This document shows positions 1 to 5,976 of a DNA stretch of 11,965 bases, piece after piece. Position numbers and translations under genes: made by a program. The notes below the pieces were generated by a model. The model had not been told where the DNA came from, searched no databases, and was given only the letters and a program-made list of their open reading frames with translations. The stretch comes from JBDTRY01 sp039931435 (lineage in GTDB: Bacteria > Acidobacteriota > Thermoanaerobaculia > Gp7-AA8), in the NCBI GenBank assembly GCA_039931435.1, contig JBDTRY010000105.1, positions 1 to 11,965 on the forward strand, in the 5' to 3' direction. Every line of letters begins with the position of its first letter. Positions within the stretch are counted from its first letter, which is position 1.

Positions 1-43
1 CTGATCTGATGAAATGCCCGCGTTTCACGGGGCGTGGAGAACT

Positions 44-158
44 TGTCATCCTGAGGGAGCGCAGCGACCGAAGGATCTCGTCAACGAAGGTCGCCGTTCG
101 TCGCGGTGGCAACCGTGAAGGTAAAAGAGATCCTTCACTTCGACGCTTCAGGATGACA
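44..158. repeat. Palindrome-ended intergenic repeat (MITE/REP-like)
   Basis: The two ends are inverted copies. TGTCATCCTGA at 44-54 is matched by TCAGGATGACA at 148-158, and GAAGGATCTC at 70-79 is matched by GAGATCCTTC at 127-136. The stretches between these blocks in each arm differ, and the centre (80-126) is unrelated. The whole could fold into a long interrupted stem. No ORF in it looks real. From memory, TGTCATCCTGAG-type palindromes recur in many copies in several environmental phyla; that is recollection, not a search. It is not the family found at 4055 and 11767. Confidence 0.7.
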
Positions 159-240
159 GGCCGTGGTATTCGTACCATTCACGCCACAGCGGCGTCAGAA
201 TCCTTTGGGACTGCCCCATTCCACGCGAATAACGCACGGA

Positions 241-267
241 GCGACGAACACTCATAGAGTTCGTCGC
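241..267 (-). terminator. Possible hairpin terminator after the small membrane protein gene
   Basis: GCGACGAAC (241-249) and GTTCGTCGC (259-267) form a perfect 9-bp stem with a 9-nt loop. It starts 15 bases past the stop of the minus-strand gene at 282-503. No clear U-run follows on the minus strand, so this is a stem-loop in the right place for a terminator or mRNA 3' end, not a canonical intrinsic terminator. Confidence 0.4.
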
Positions 268-281
268 CGCCGTCATCAGCG

Positions 282-503
282 TCATCGGTCTTTTGCAGGT
301 GGATTGCCATCGGCGGAGAACGCCGATTTCCCTCGTTCGCTCCTGAGAAGGGAGCCGGCCCAGAGGCAGAGGATCGCCGAAGCAACGCTCAACAGCACGA
401 ACCAGGGCTGGGCAGCCATGCTCCGCTCCACGAACATCCGCCAGACATGGGCGACGGTGATCAGCCCGAAAATCGCTCCCGTGACAATCGTATACGTCTT
501 CAT
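282..503 (-). CDS. Small two-helix membrane protein, unknown function
   Basis: This 73-residue protein has two hydrophobic segments, about residues 5-24 (IVTGAIFGLITVAHVWRM) and 33-52 (QPWFVLLSVASAILCLWAGS), joined by a short loop. The tail is charged and hydrophilic (LLRSERGKS onward), so a membrane hairpin is predicted. The start is well supported: ATG at 503 has GGAGG (complement of 511-515) exactly 7 nt upstream. It lies 36 bp downstream of the cupin gene on the same strand, so co-transcription is likely, and a 9-bp hairpin follows its stop. The opening resembles short conserved hypothetical membrane proteins I recall from environmental bacteria, but no function is known to me. Confidence 0.75.
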   Translation of the reverse strand: MKTYTIVTGAIFGLITVAHVWRMFVERSMAAQPWFVLLSVASAILCLWAGSLLRSERGKSAFSADGNPPAKDR

Positions 504-539
504 TGCACGGCCTCCGCAAACGCCCTGACCTGCACTCCG

Positions 540-1301
540 TCAATCATTGCTCGCCGGATAACGCACCGCCGGACTGCCCGCCGGATAGAACACACCCAGC
601 AGACGCATCTCTCCTTCGCCCCGATTCTCGAGACAGTGCACCTGTCCTCGCGGAAGAAAAATGCAAGAGCCAGTCTCGATGGGTGTATGCGATGAGCCTG
701 CCCACATGACGCCGCTGCCCTCGAGAATGCAGATCACTTCCTCGTACTGATGAAAGTGATCAGGGGCGCGGCCGGGCGGAATGGAACCGACGAATTGTGT
801 GACCTGGCTGCTGCCGCAGTCGGCATTGATGACTTCCCGGTACCAGCGGTCGCCTGTGCGCTGCACCGGCCGGTCGTGCATGGAGACGACGAGCGGCACA
901 CCATCGGCTGCCTGGCCTGGTTCGTAGCGACTGTTCCCGCCGTCTTCCAGGCTGATGCCGTCATCCGGACACTGCGAGCTGACGATCGTCAAAGATTCCT
1001 CTGCAAACATCTCCAGCGACGTCTGTGGAGGGAGGTAGACGCCTTTGTCCGGAGCGAGCTCGTAAATGCTGCCGGCGACCGCCGCCGATCCGGACCCGGC
1101 CATGACATACAGCACTTCATCTTCAGTCTCATTTTGCAGCGAGGTGCCGCTTCCTGAGGGCAACTCCAGCACCCGCAGCGATATGGCCTGCGCGCCGGCT
1201 GCAAGTCCGAAGTGTTTCCAGACAAGCAACGCTCCGTTGCGGGTTGGCGCACCCTCCCGCAGCGAAACCACGCGACAGCGGCCCTCGAGCATGGCAACCA
1301 T
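540..1301 (-). CDS. Double-cupin (bicupin) domain protein
   Basis: The 253-residue protein has two cupin barrels. The N-terminal one (about residues 45-105) has the fold pattern (EVLYVMAGSG, then GVYLPP) but lacks the histidines of a metal site, so it is probably structural. The C-terminal one (about 170-240) has the full metal set: H182-x-H184-xxx-E188 in DHFHQYEEV and H222 in GQVHCLEN. The family includes dioxygenases, isomerases and small-ligand sensors, so the reaction cannot be assigned. No signal peptide is visible, so it is likely cytoplasmic. Start candidates are ATG at 1301 and ATG at 1292. Neither has a clear Shine-Dalgarno site, and a CATAAT box lies about 8 nt before 1301, so a leaderless message is possible. 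It is divergent from an oxygenase gene and precedes a small membrane protein gene. Confidence 0.85.
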   Translation of the reverse strand: MVAMLEGRCRVVSLREGAPTRNGALLVWKHFGLAAGAQAISLRVLELPSGSGTSLQNETEDEVLYVMAGSGSAAVAGSIYELAPDKGVYLPPQTSLEMFAEESLTIVSSQCPDDGISLEDGGNSRYEPGQAADGVPLVVSMHDRPVQRTGDRWYREVINADCGSSQVTQFVGSIPPGRAPDHFHQYEEVICILEGSGVMWAGSSHTPIETGSCIFLPRGQVHCLENRGEGEMRLLGVFYPAGSPAVRYPASND

Positions 1302-1309
1302 TTCGTGGG

Positions 1310-1317
1310 ATTATGCT
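1310..1317. promoter_or_regulatory. Candidate overlapping divergent -10 elements
   Basis: Only about 22 bp separate the divergent start codons at 1301 (minus) and 1324 (plus). Inside lies ATTATGCT, which reads as TATGCT on the plus strand (1312-1317, ending 6 nt before ATG 1324) and as CATAAT on the minus strand (1315-1310, 8 nt before ATG 1301). At these distances transcription would begin at or next to each start codon. No convincing -35 boxes or ribosome binding sites were seen on either side. This is inference from spacing and sequence only. Confidence 0.3.
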
Positions 1318-1323
1318 CTCTGC

Positions 1324-2373
1324 ATGCCTACGAAAGAAGAGGGAGTCGGCGCGACCAACCAGGATTTCATCCGCTACGATCAGGTGGAAAAACATCAGAC
1401 CTACCATCTGGCCGAATCGGAGGGCGACGAGCAGTTCGACGATGATTTTCCGGTTCGTACCGTCGACGTCGGACGCTTCCTGCTGGGCGGGCTGGAAGAG
1501 CAGCGCGCCTTCGCGCACGACCTGGGAGAAGCCTTGCACGAGATCGGTTTCGCCATTCTCACCGGCCATGGTGTGGATGTCGAACTGTACGAGGAAGCGG
1601 AACAGCGCATCGAACAGATCTTTTCCGAGCTCCCGCTGGAAGAGAAGATGCGCTTCCGTGCCGAACGATTCGGTTCCGTGAATCAAGGTTACTTTCCCAT
1701 CAAGGAAACCAGCAACATGCACCCCGATCTGGTGGAGGGCTGGGTCTTCACCCGCCGCGCCTTCGACGATCCGCAGTCGTTCTGGCCTTCTCCGGAGCAC
1801 GCCCGCTTCTTTCATCGCCTCGTGCAGGCGGAGGAGCCTCTCATTCTTCCTGTGATGCAGAGCATCCTCACGTATCTCGGGTGCGATCCCCATCTGTACG
1901 ACAAGAAACTGACGGGAACGAACTTCGGACTTCGCCTGAACTACTACCCGCCCGTTTCCGCGGAGGATGACGCATCCGGCGCGGCACGCCTTCTCGGCCA
2001 TGAAGACATCGACATGTTCACCTTCCTTCCCGCGCCGCGGGTGGAAGGACTGCAGATCCTGAACCGGCGAAATATGAAGTGGGTGCGCATCGCCGCACCC
2101 CCGGGCAGCATCATTCTGAACACCGGCGACTACATGCAGCGCATTACAAACGATCTTCTGCCCTCGACAACCCATCGCGTGAGCAAGCCGCGCGACGGGA
2201 GCCAGAGGAGCCGCACACGTGTCTCGTTCCCCATGGCCGTTTACTTGTGGGAAGAGGAGATGCTCGAAGTGCTGCCCTGCATCGCGAACCCGAAATATCC
2301 GCCGGTCAAAGCGATCCAGTTTCACACCAGTATCACCAGCAAGTTCTACGGCGACGACTACGCCGTGAAGTGA
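1324..2373 (+). CDS. Isopenicillin-N-synthase-like Fe(II)/2-oxoglutarate oxygenase
   Basis: This 349-residue protein belongs to the non-haem iron, 2-oxoglutarate-dependent oxygenase family. The N-terminal region (about residues 45-165) is DIOX_N-like, with the typical LHEIGFAILTGHGV stretch and QGYFP. The catalytic barrel (about 195-310) has the iron facial triad H226-x-D228 (GHEDID) and H284 (STTHRV), and the RxS 2-oxoglutarate motif R299-V-S301. It should therefore bind iron and 2-oxoglutarate and oxidise a small molecule; related enzymes hydroxylate, desaturate or cyclise amino acids, peptides or hormones. The substrate is unknown. Start ATG 1324 gives normal family length. In-frame ATG 1291 is possible but would overlap the divergent cupin gene. 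The gene ends 6 bp from the convergent permease stop. Confidence 0.9.
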   Translation: MPTKEEGVGATNQDFIRYDQVEKHQTYHLAESEGDEQFDDDFPVRTVDVGRFLLGGLEEQRAFAHDLGEALHEIGFAILTGHGVDVELYEEAEQRIEQIFSELPLEEKMRFRAERFGSVNQGYFPIKETSNMHPDLVEGWVFTRRAFDDPQSFWPSPEHARFFHRLVQAEEPLILPVMQSILTYLGCDPHLYDKKLTGTNFGLRLNYYPPVSAEDDASGAARLLGHEDIDMFTFLPAPRVEGLQILNRRNMKWVRIAAPPGSIILNTGDYMQRITNDLLPSTTHRVSKPRDGSQRSRTRVSFPMAVYLWEEEMLEVLPCIANPKYPPVKAIQFHTSITSKFYGDDYAVK

Positions 2374-2379
2374 ATCGCG

Positions 2380-3783
2380 CTAAGACGACGTCAGTTCGTC
2401 TGTTCGTTGACGCCGCCCCTTCGCCGCCACCGCATAGAGCACCGCCCCGATCGCGCTCCAGAACAACACCAGCTCGATCGTCGTCAGCGATCCCTGGTCG
2501 ATTCGCTGTTGCAGCGAAAGATGGGTGAGCAGGGACAAGTCCCGCGCAAGTTGCAGCACGATCAGTGTTCCCATGGCCAGCATGGAGACCACGGCGCTCA
2601 GTCGTTGCACGACGAGCGGCAGGGGAATGGTGACGCTGGCGAACAGCTCCGGATTTAGGCGGGGAAGCAGCAGCAGCGCCAGGCTGTGCAGGAAGTAGAG
2701 AACGACCAGGGCGAAGACGGCAATATTCAGCGCCAGAGAGACCTGACCGCTCACGAGCAGAACGAGCGTTACTCCAAGTGTGAGAGTGAGACCGCCGACG
2801 GGCGTGCCCGTTCGACTGGAGATCGCCCCCATCCATCGTGGCGCCAGGCCATCCTCGGCGAGCATGATCGCCACTCTCGAGGGAACGAGCATTGTGGCGT
2901 TGACCGAGCTGGCCAGGGCCATCACCGCACCGAACGTCACGAACCAGGCCGCGCCAATCGGCAGATAGCGCGAAGCCACGGCGGCCATCGGTGCGTCCGA
3001 CAACCGCAGCTCCGCGCCGGGAAGAACGCCGAAGGCCACGACCGACATCAGGAAGTAGATGACCGTGGTGACCACGATTCCCCCGAGGAAGATGCGGGGC
3101 AGCCGCTGCGTGGAGTCGCGCACTTCCCCCGCTGTCTGCGCCAGCGACTCGAAACCGGCGTAGGCAAAGAAAATCAACGGAAGCGAACTGGCGAATCCGC
3201 GCACTCCGTGCGCAAAGAAGGGCTGGTAGTTCACCGGCCGGATGGCGACGAGGCCGGGCACCACCAGGACGACGATGGAGATGCCCAGCAGCGCGCACAT
3301 CCAGACCTGGATGCGACCGAACCAGCGGATACCGGCTACATGAAAAAAGTAAAAGAACAGCAGGCTGGCAATGGCCACCGGCATTCCGGCGCTTTTCGGC
3401 AGCGTCCCGCCGGACAGCTCGATGAGGTAGTCAGCAAAGGCGCGGGCCAGGTAGGCCAGGGCGCCAATATACGAAATGATCTTCAGCCAGACGCCGACGA
3501 AGGCCAGGCCGTAGCCTCCGAACGTACGAGAGAGATGCGTGTACTCGCCGCCAGGCTCACGGCCCAGTGGCGTGGAGAGAAATACGGAGTAGGCAACCGA
3601 TGTCGCCAGGATGGCCGGCGCCAGAACAACGTAACCGAGAATGACGCTCGGTCCGGTCAGGGCCCAGGCGTCGCTGGTGACTTTGAAGATCCCGGCGCCG
3701 ATGAGAATACCCAGCAGGGTGGCGTACGACTGGAGCGTTCCGAGGTCGCGTCTGAGGGAAGCGGAGAGAGGAGTGGTCGTCAA
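2380..3783 (-). CDS. APC-superfamily amino acid permease
   Basis: The 467-residue integral membrane protein has about 12 hydrophobic segments. Family signatures include GILIGAGIF in the first helix (residues 25-33), the unwound TM6 region FAYAGFESLAQTAGEVRD (206-223) and PSRVAIMLAEDGLAP after TM8 (301-315). APC members take up or exchange amino acids, polyamines or similar amines, using proton or antiport coupling; the substrate cannot be read here. The reading frame opens with TTG at 3783, immediately after an in-frame TGA (TGATTG), with AGGA 5 nt upstream on the minus strand. No ATG occurs in frame before the middle of helix 3, so TTG is the best start. It is convergent with the oxygenase gene (6 bp apart). 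A link in substrate is possible but not shown. Confidence 0.9.
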   Translation of the reverse strand: MTTTPLSASLRRDLGTLQSYATLLGILIGAGIFKVTSDAWALTGPSVILGYVVLAPAILATSVAYSVFLSTPLGREPGGEYTHLSRTFGGYGLAFVGVWLKIISYIGALAYLARAFADYLIELSGGTLPKSAGMPVAIASLLFFYFFHVAGIRWFGRIQVWMCALLGISIVVLVVPGLVAIRPVNYQPFFAHGVRGFASSLPLIFFAYAGFESLAQTAGEVRDSTQRLPRIFLGGIVVTTVIYFLMSVVAFGVLPGAELRLSDAPMAAVASRYLPIGAAWFVTFGAVMALASSVNATMLVPSRVAIMLAEDGLAPRWMGAISSRTGTPVGGLTLTLGVTLVLLVSGQVSLALNIAVFALVVLYFLHSLALLLLPRLNPELFASVTIPLPLVVQRLSAVVSMLAMGTLIVLQLARDLSLLTHLSLQQRIDQGSLTTIELVLFWSAIGAVLYAVAAKGRRQRTDELTSS

Positions 3784-4054
3784 TCAGGTCCTGCTCAGGG
3801 TTTGAACCCAGTCATGCACCCATTCGTCCAAATGCACTGATCGCCGTGCCGGGAGAGAATGCGGAAGGAGGCGATGAAAGAATCTGTGACGGGCGTCTCG
3901 CTCATATTCGTCGATCGCTGGCGGGAGCAGGCTCCTCCATCAGCGATCGCGACACAATACATGAGGGAGAGCCGGACGTCGGAAAGCAAAAGAACTTCCC
4001 GCAACACGGAAGGAAAACGCGATCAATCCCCGCTACGCAGTTGAGCGAAGAATG
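3784..4054. other. Intergenic region upstream of the permease, no convincing gene
   Basis: About 270 bp separate the permease start from the first repeat array. A strong inverted repeat lies at 3912-3949. On the minus strand a 36-codon ORF (3905 to 3795) has no ribosome binding site. The permease frame also continues upstream of its TGA as an open stretch ending in WVHDWVQTLSRT, which could be a gene tail or chance. I see no clear -35/-10 pair for the permease. Confidence 0.5.
3912..3949. repeat. Strong hairpin upstream of the permease gene
   Basis: CGATCGCTG (3912-3920) and CAGCGATCG (3941-3949) are perfect 9-bp inverted repeats. Inside them GGAG (3924-3927) and CTCC (3932-3935) can pair around a 4-nt loop CAGG, giving an outer stem, an internal loop and an inner stem. 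On the minus strand it would lie about 130-165 nt before the permease start, in a possible 5' leader. The minus-strand 3' flank does not show a U-run. It could be an operator, a leader structure or a repeat relic. Confidence 0.5.
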
Positions 4055-4290
4055 GACGAGCCGGCGTAAGCCGGCGCCAGAGATGTAGCACCGGGCGTGA
4101 GCCCGGTGAAGAGACGACGACACGATGCCGAGAAATGACGAGCCGGCGTAAGCCGGCGCCAGAGACGTAGCACCGGGCGTGAGCCCGGTGAAGAGACGAC
4201 GACACGATGCCGAGAATTGACGAGCCGGCGTAAGCCGGCGCCGGAGATGTAGCACCGGGCGTGAGCCCGGTGGACGAGACGACGACACGG
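4055..4290 (+). repeat. Tandem twin-hairpin REP-like array 1 (3 units, 82-bp period)
   Basis: Units begin at 4055, 4137 and 4219 with GACGAGCCGGCG. Each has a core of about 56 bp followed by a linker of about 26 bp; the third linker diverges. In unit 1, hairpin A is GCCGGC-GTAA-GCCGGC (4060-4075). Hairpin B is CACCGGGC-GTGA-GCCCGGTG (4089-4108), preceded directly by GTAG (4085-4088). Both loops are GNNA/GNRA type only on the plus strand. Unit differences are small (gatGTAG or gacGTAG; ccagag or ccggag), and GTAG is kept in all three. GTAG at the hairpin foot is the known head of REP elements recognised by REP-associated transposases. The array sits about 55 bp upstream of such a transposase remnant. 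Minus-strand ORFs here are repeat translations, not genes. Confidence 0.85.
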
Positions 4291-4343
4291 CGCGTTCGTC
4301 CGAGGTATGATCGCCGTCGAGGGATTCCGCATGGTCGCCCACC

Positions 4344-4556
4344 ATGCATACGTTCACATCGTTATTCGTCCACGTCGTTTTCTCGACAGAGAATCGCCTC
4401 CCATTTCTCACACGAGAAATCCGCGCCGGCGTCCACGCCTACCTTGGAGGATGCCTTCGCAGCCTCGAGGCAACCGCAATCGAAATCGGCGGAGTTGCCG
4501 ATCGCGTCCATCTTCTCGCCGAATATCCACAACAACTCTCGATTTCGTCGCTGCCC
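4344..4556 (+). pseudogene. REP-associated (IS200-like, Y1) transposase, N-terminal remnant
   Basis: From ATG 4344 the first 69 or so codons resemble the N-terminus of Y1 tyrosine transposases of the REP-associated/IS200-like group: HTFTSLFVHVVFST, then RLPFLT, AYLGGCLRSL, IEIGGVADRVHLLAEYP and QLSIS. In the family these proteins nick single-stranded hairpin DNA using a HUH metal site and a downstream tyrosine, and here the partner DNA would be the adjacent hairpin array. Two defects mark it as dead. The HUH site is DRVHLL where DHVHLL is expected (first histidine to R54). The similarity also stops near 4550, so the catalytic tyrosine half is missing. The break abuts the stop of the convergent REC-EAL gene (4557). 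A shift to the next frame gives DFVAAL, which might extend the homology slightly. The family call rests on remembered motifs. Confidence 0.75.
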
Positions 4557-5711
4557 TCACCTCCGGGCGCTTGCTTCGAAGGTCGCGGCACGCGCGGGGC
4601 GGGCGAAATAGTAACCCTGGGCATACTTGATCCCCAGCGCTTTGGCAGCGGCGGCGGTGGCGGCAGTTTCCACACCCTCCAGAATCAGCTCCGAATCGAA
4701 AGCGCCAGCCAAAGAGAGCAGGTTGTGCACGATTTTTGTCTTCGTCTCGTCAGCCTCAAAGCTCGTGCCGAACTGCTGGCTGATTTTGAGAAAGGCCGGA
4801 CGGACCTGCTCCACGAAGGGGAGATGGGAGTACGCCGTGCCGACGTCATCGAAGGCGAATCGCACTCCGCTCTGGGAGAGCCTGCGGATCATGTCGAACT
4901 GGGTGCGATCTTCGTCGAGGGTGCCCTGTTCGGTGATCTCCAGCACGATGCGGTGCAGGGGCACTCCTGATCGTTCCGAGGCTTCGAGAATCGTCTTTTC
5001 CAGATGCGGCCCGGCGAACACGGTCGGATGAATGTTCAGGAAGATCGGAGCCACTCTGGCCAGCCCGGCTCCTGCCTCGAGACTCCTGCGCACACAGGCG
5101 AGCTCCAGGTCGGGAATGCGCTTTTTGCGCGCTGCATACTGAAATAACCTCTCCGGATTGCGTAAAGGAGATTCAGTTTGCAGGCGAGTGAGCGCTTCAT
5201 ACCCTACGTACTCTTCCGAATCGAGTCGGACGACCGGTTGAAATACGCTCGAGAGTTCGTCGCCGGTGAGAATGTCGTCGAACAGAGGCATTCTCATCAG
5301 CTCCGGCCATTCGGGGCTCCCCTGGCGATTGGGCGCGGTCGAGTCGAGAATAGAGTCCAGTTGAGAGATCTCGAAAGGTTTTTGCAAAAGAGCAACGACC
5401 CCGCGATGAGACGCTTCGATTCGAAGAGCATCCGTGGCCTGTCCCGTCATCAGAATGACGCGGCTTTCCGGGGAACATCGTTCGATGAAGCGGACGAAGT
5501 CCAGCCCCTCGAAGGCGAATGGTCCGCTGAGCCGGATGTCGCTGACGATGTGGGACGGATTCAGCCACTCGACCGCCATTTCCGCGCCGTCCAGGTCGTT
5601 GGCCGTGATGATTGTTCGCCCGGTACGTGCCAGACCGGCGGCAACGCCTTCGGTGATTCCGATCTCGTCATCGACAACCAGGATGATCTGGTGTTTCATC
5701 GGATCGTTCAT
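4557..5711 (-). CDS. REC-EAL response regulator, c-di-GMP phosphodiesterase
   Basis: The 384-residue cytoplasmic protein has an N-terminal receiver domain (about residues 8-125) with acidic pocket D14/D15, phospho-acceptor D58 (VSDIRLSG), T89 and K111 (LQKPFE). The EAL domain (about 150-375) should hydrolyse c-di-GMP to pGpG. The expected catalytic and metal residues are visible: E172 (YEALTR), N226 (LNIHP), E258 (VLEITE), D288/D289 (FDDVGTAYS), K309, E345 (LEGVE) and Q365 (QGYYF). Loop 6 reads DDVGTAYSHL instead of the usual DDFGTGYSSL, so activity may be altered. Architecture and spacing match Pseudomonas RocR as I remember it. ATG 5711 is preferred: GGA lies 4 nt upstream, and the REC domain begins a few residues later. 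Two alternatives, GTG 5786 and ATG 5699, fit less well. The likely phosphodonor is the hybrid kinase upstream in the same operon. Confidence 0.9.
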   Translation of the reverse strand: MNDPMKHQIILVVDDEIGITEGVAAGLARTGRTIITANDLDGAEMAVEWLNPSHIVSDIRLSGPFAFEGLDFVRFIERCSPESRVILMTGQATDALRIEASHRGVVALLQKPFEISQLDSILDSTAPNRQGSPEWPELMRMPLFDDILTGDELSSVFQPVVRLDSEEYVGYEALTRLQTESPLRNPERLFQYAARKKRIPDLELACVRRSLEAGAGLARVAPIFLNIHPTVFAGPHLEKTILEASERSGVPLHRIVLEITEQGTLDEDRTQFDMIRRLSQSGVRFAFDDVGTAYSHLPFVEQVRPAFLKISQQFGTSFEADETKTKIVHNLLSLAGAFDSELILEGVETAATAAAAKALGIKYAQGYYFARPARAATFEASARR

Positions 5712-5718
5712 GTGTCCA

Positions 5719-5790
5719 TCAATTCTGTGCCGCTCGCCAACGGAGTGGCCGGAACGGGAGCTGCCCGGGAGATTGCCTGGAGGCACTCAT
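5719..5790 (-). CDS. 23-codon ORF between the REC remnant and REC-EAL
   Basis: ATG at 5790 has an excellent ribosome binding site (AGGAGG, then AAGCGC, then ATG) and opens a 23-codon frame (MSASRQSPGQLPF through RWRAAQN) ending in TGA at 5719-5721. The start overlaps the stop of the preceding REC remnant (ATGA), and the stop lies 7 nt before the REC-EAL ATG, whose own site is weak. It could be a leader ORF that couples translation of REC-EAL, or debris of the decayed upstream gene. The peptide has no recognisable domain. Confidence 0.35.
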   Translation of the reverse strand: MSASRQSPGQLPFRPLRWRAAQN

Positions 5791-5976
5791 GCGCTTCCTC
5801 CTTTTCGGAGGACGTAAGGCGCCGGCCTGTTCCAGGCGCCGGTGTGCAAAGCTGTGAGCGCGTCCACGTCGAAAGGCTTCTGCAGGAAAGGGAACGCTCC
5901 CATCTTCATGGATTCGACAACGCGATCAATCGCGCCTGCTCCCGAGATCACGATCACTGAGTTCGCGCTCCTTCAT
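5787..5976 (-). pseudogene. Truncated, frameshifted response-regulator receiver remnant
   Basis: Reading the minus strand from GTG 5957 gives 56 codons starting VIVISGAGAIDRVVES, then MKMGAFPFLQKPFDVDAL, ending in TGA at 5787-5789. This is the last third of a receiver domain as seen in NtrC/AtoC-type regulators: beta-4 with its S/T, then the conserved lysine in QKPF. The acidic pocket, phospho-Asp and the first 75 or so residues are absent. An ATG at 5976, overlapping the kinase stop (ATGA), gives MKEREL, which is what normally precedes VIVIS in such domains, but it is in another frame and stops after 16 codons. So a receiver gene lost its N-terminal part and was frameshifted. ATGA overlaps at both ends show it was once an operon member. 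Confidence 0.65.

Noticed and set aside
1129..2325. 398-codon minus-strand ORF
   Set aside because: It is antisense to the oxygenase gene, which has a complete catalytic motif set; the antisense product shows no recognisable domain.
2383..2401. Hairpin AGACGA/TCGTCT as a terminator between the convergent oxygenase and permease genes
   Set aside because: Only a 6-bp stem with no U-run, lying inside the permease coding end; too weak to call.
2686..3840. 384-codon plus-strand ORF
   Set aside because: Antisense to the permease; the composition (rich in R, G, E, H and Q) is typical of the shadow of a membrane protein gene.
3795..3905. 36-codon minus-strand ORF starting MSETPVTDSF upstream of the permease
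   Set aside because: No ribosome binding site near its ATG and no recognisable family. It may be chance; described in the intergenic entry only.
4055..4290. CRISPR array
   Set aside because: The repeated part is about 56 bp and the intervening linkers are nearly identical within an array, so there are no variable spacers; no cas genes are present.
3902..4411. Overlapping minus-strand ORFs across array 1, with repeated motifs such as GLTPGATSLAPAYAGSS
   Set aside because: They are translations of the twin-hairpin repeat in different frames, with no ribosome sites and no family features. The same peptide motifs arise from array 2 near 11700-11885.
5712..5786. Longer REC-EAL start at GTG 5786
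   Set aside because: The extra 25 residues are basic/polar and precede the receiver domain without need; ATG 5711 with GGA fits better.
5818..5842. Two GGCGCCGG copies 17 bp apart, partly able to pair
   Set aside because: GC-rich and inside the receiver remnant; pairing needs a bulge and no U-run follows, so it is not a supported terminator.
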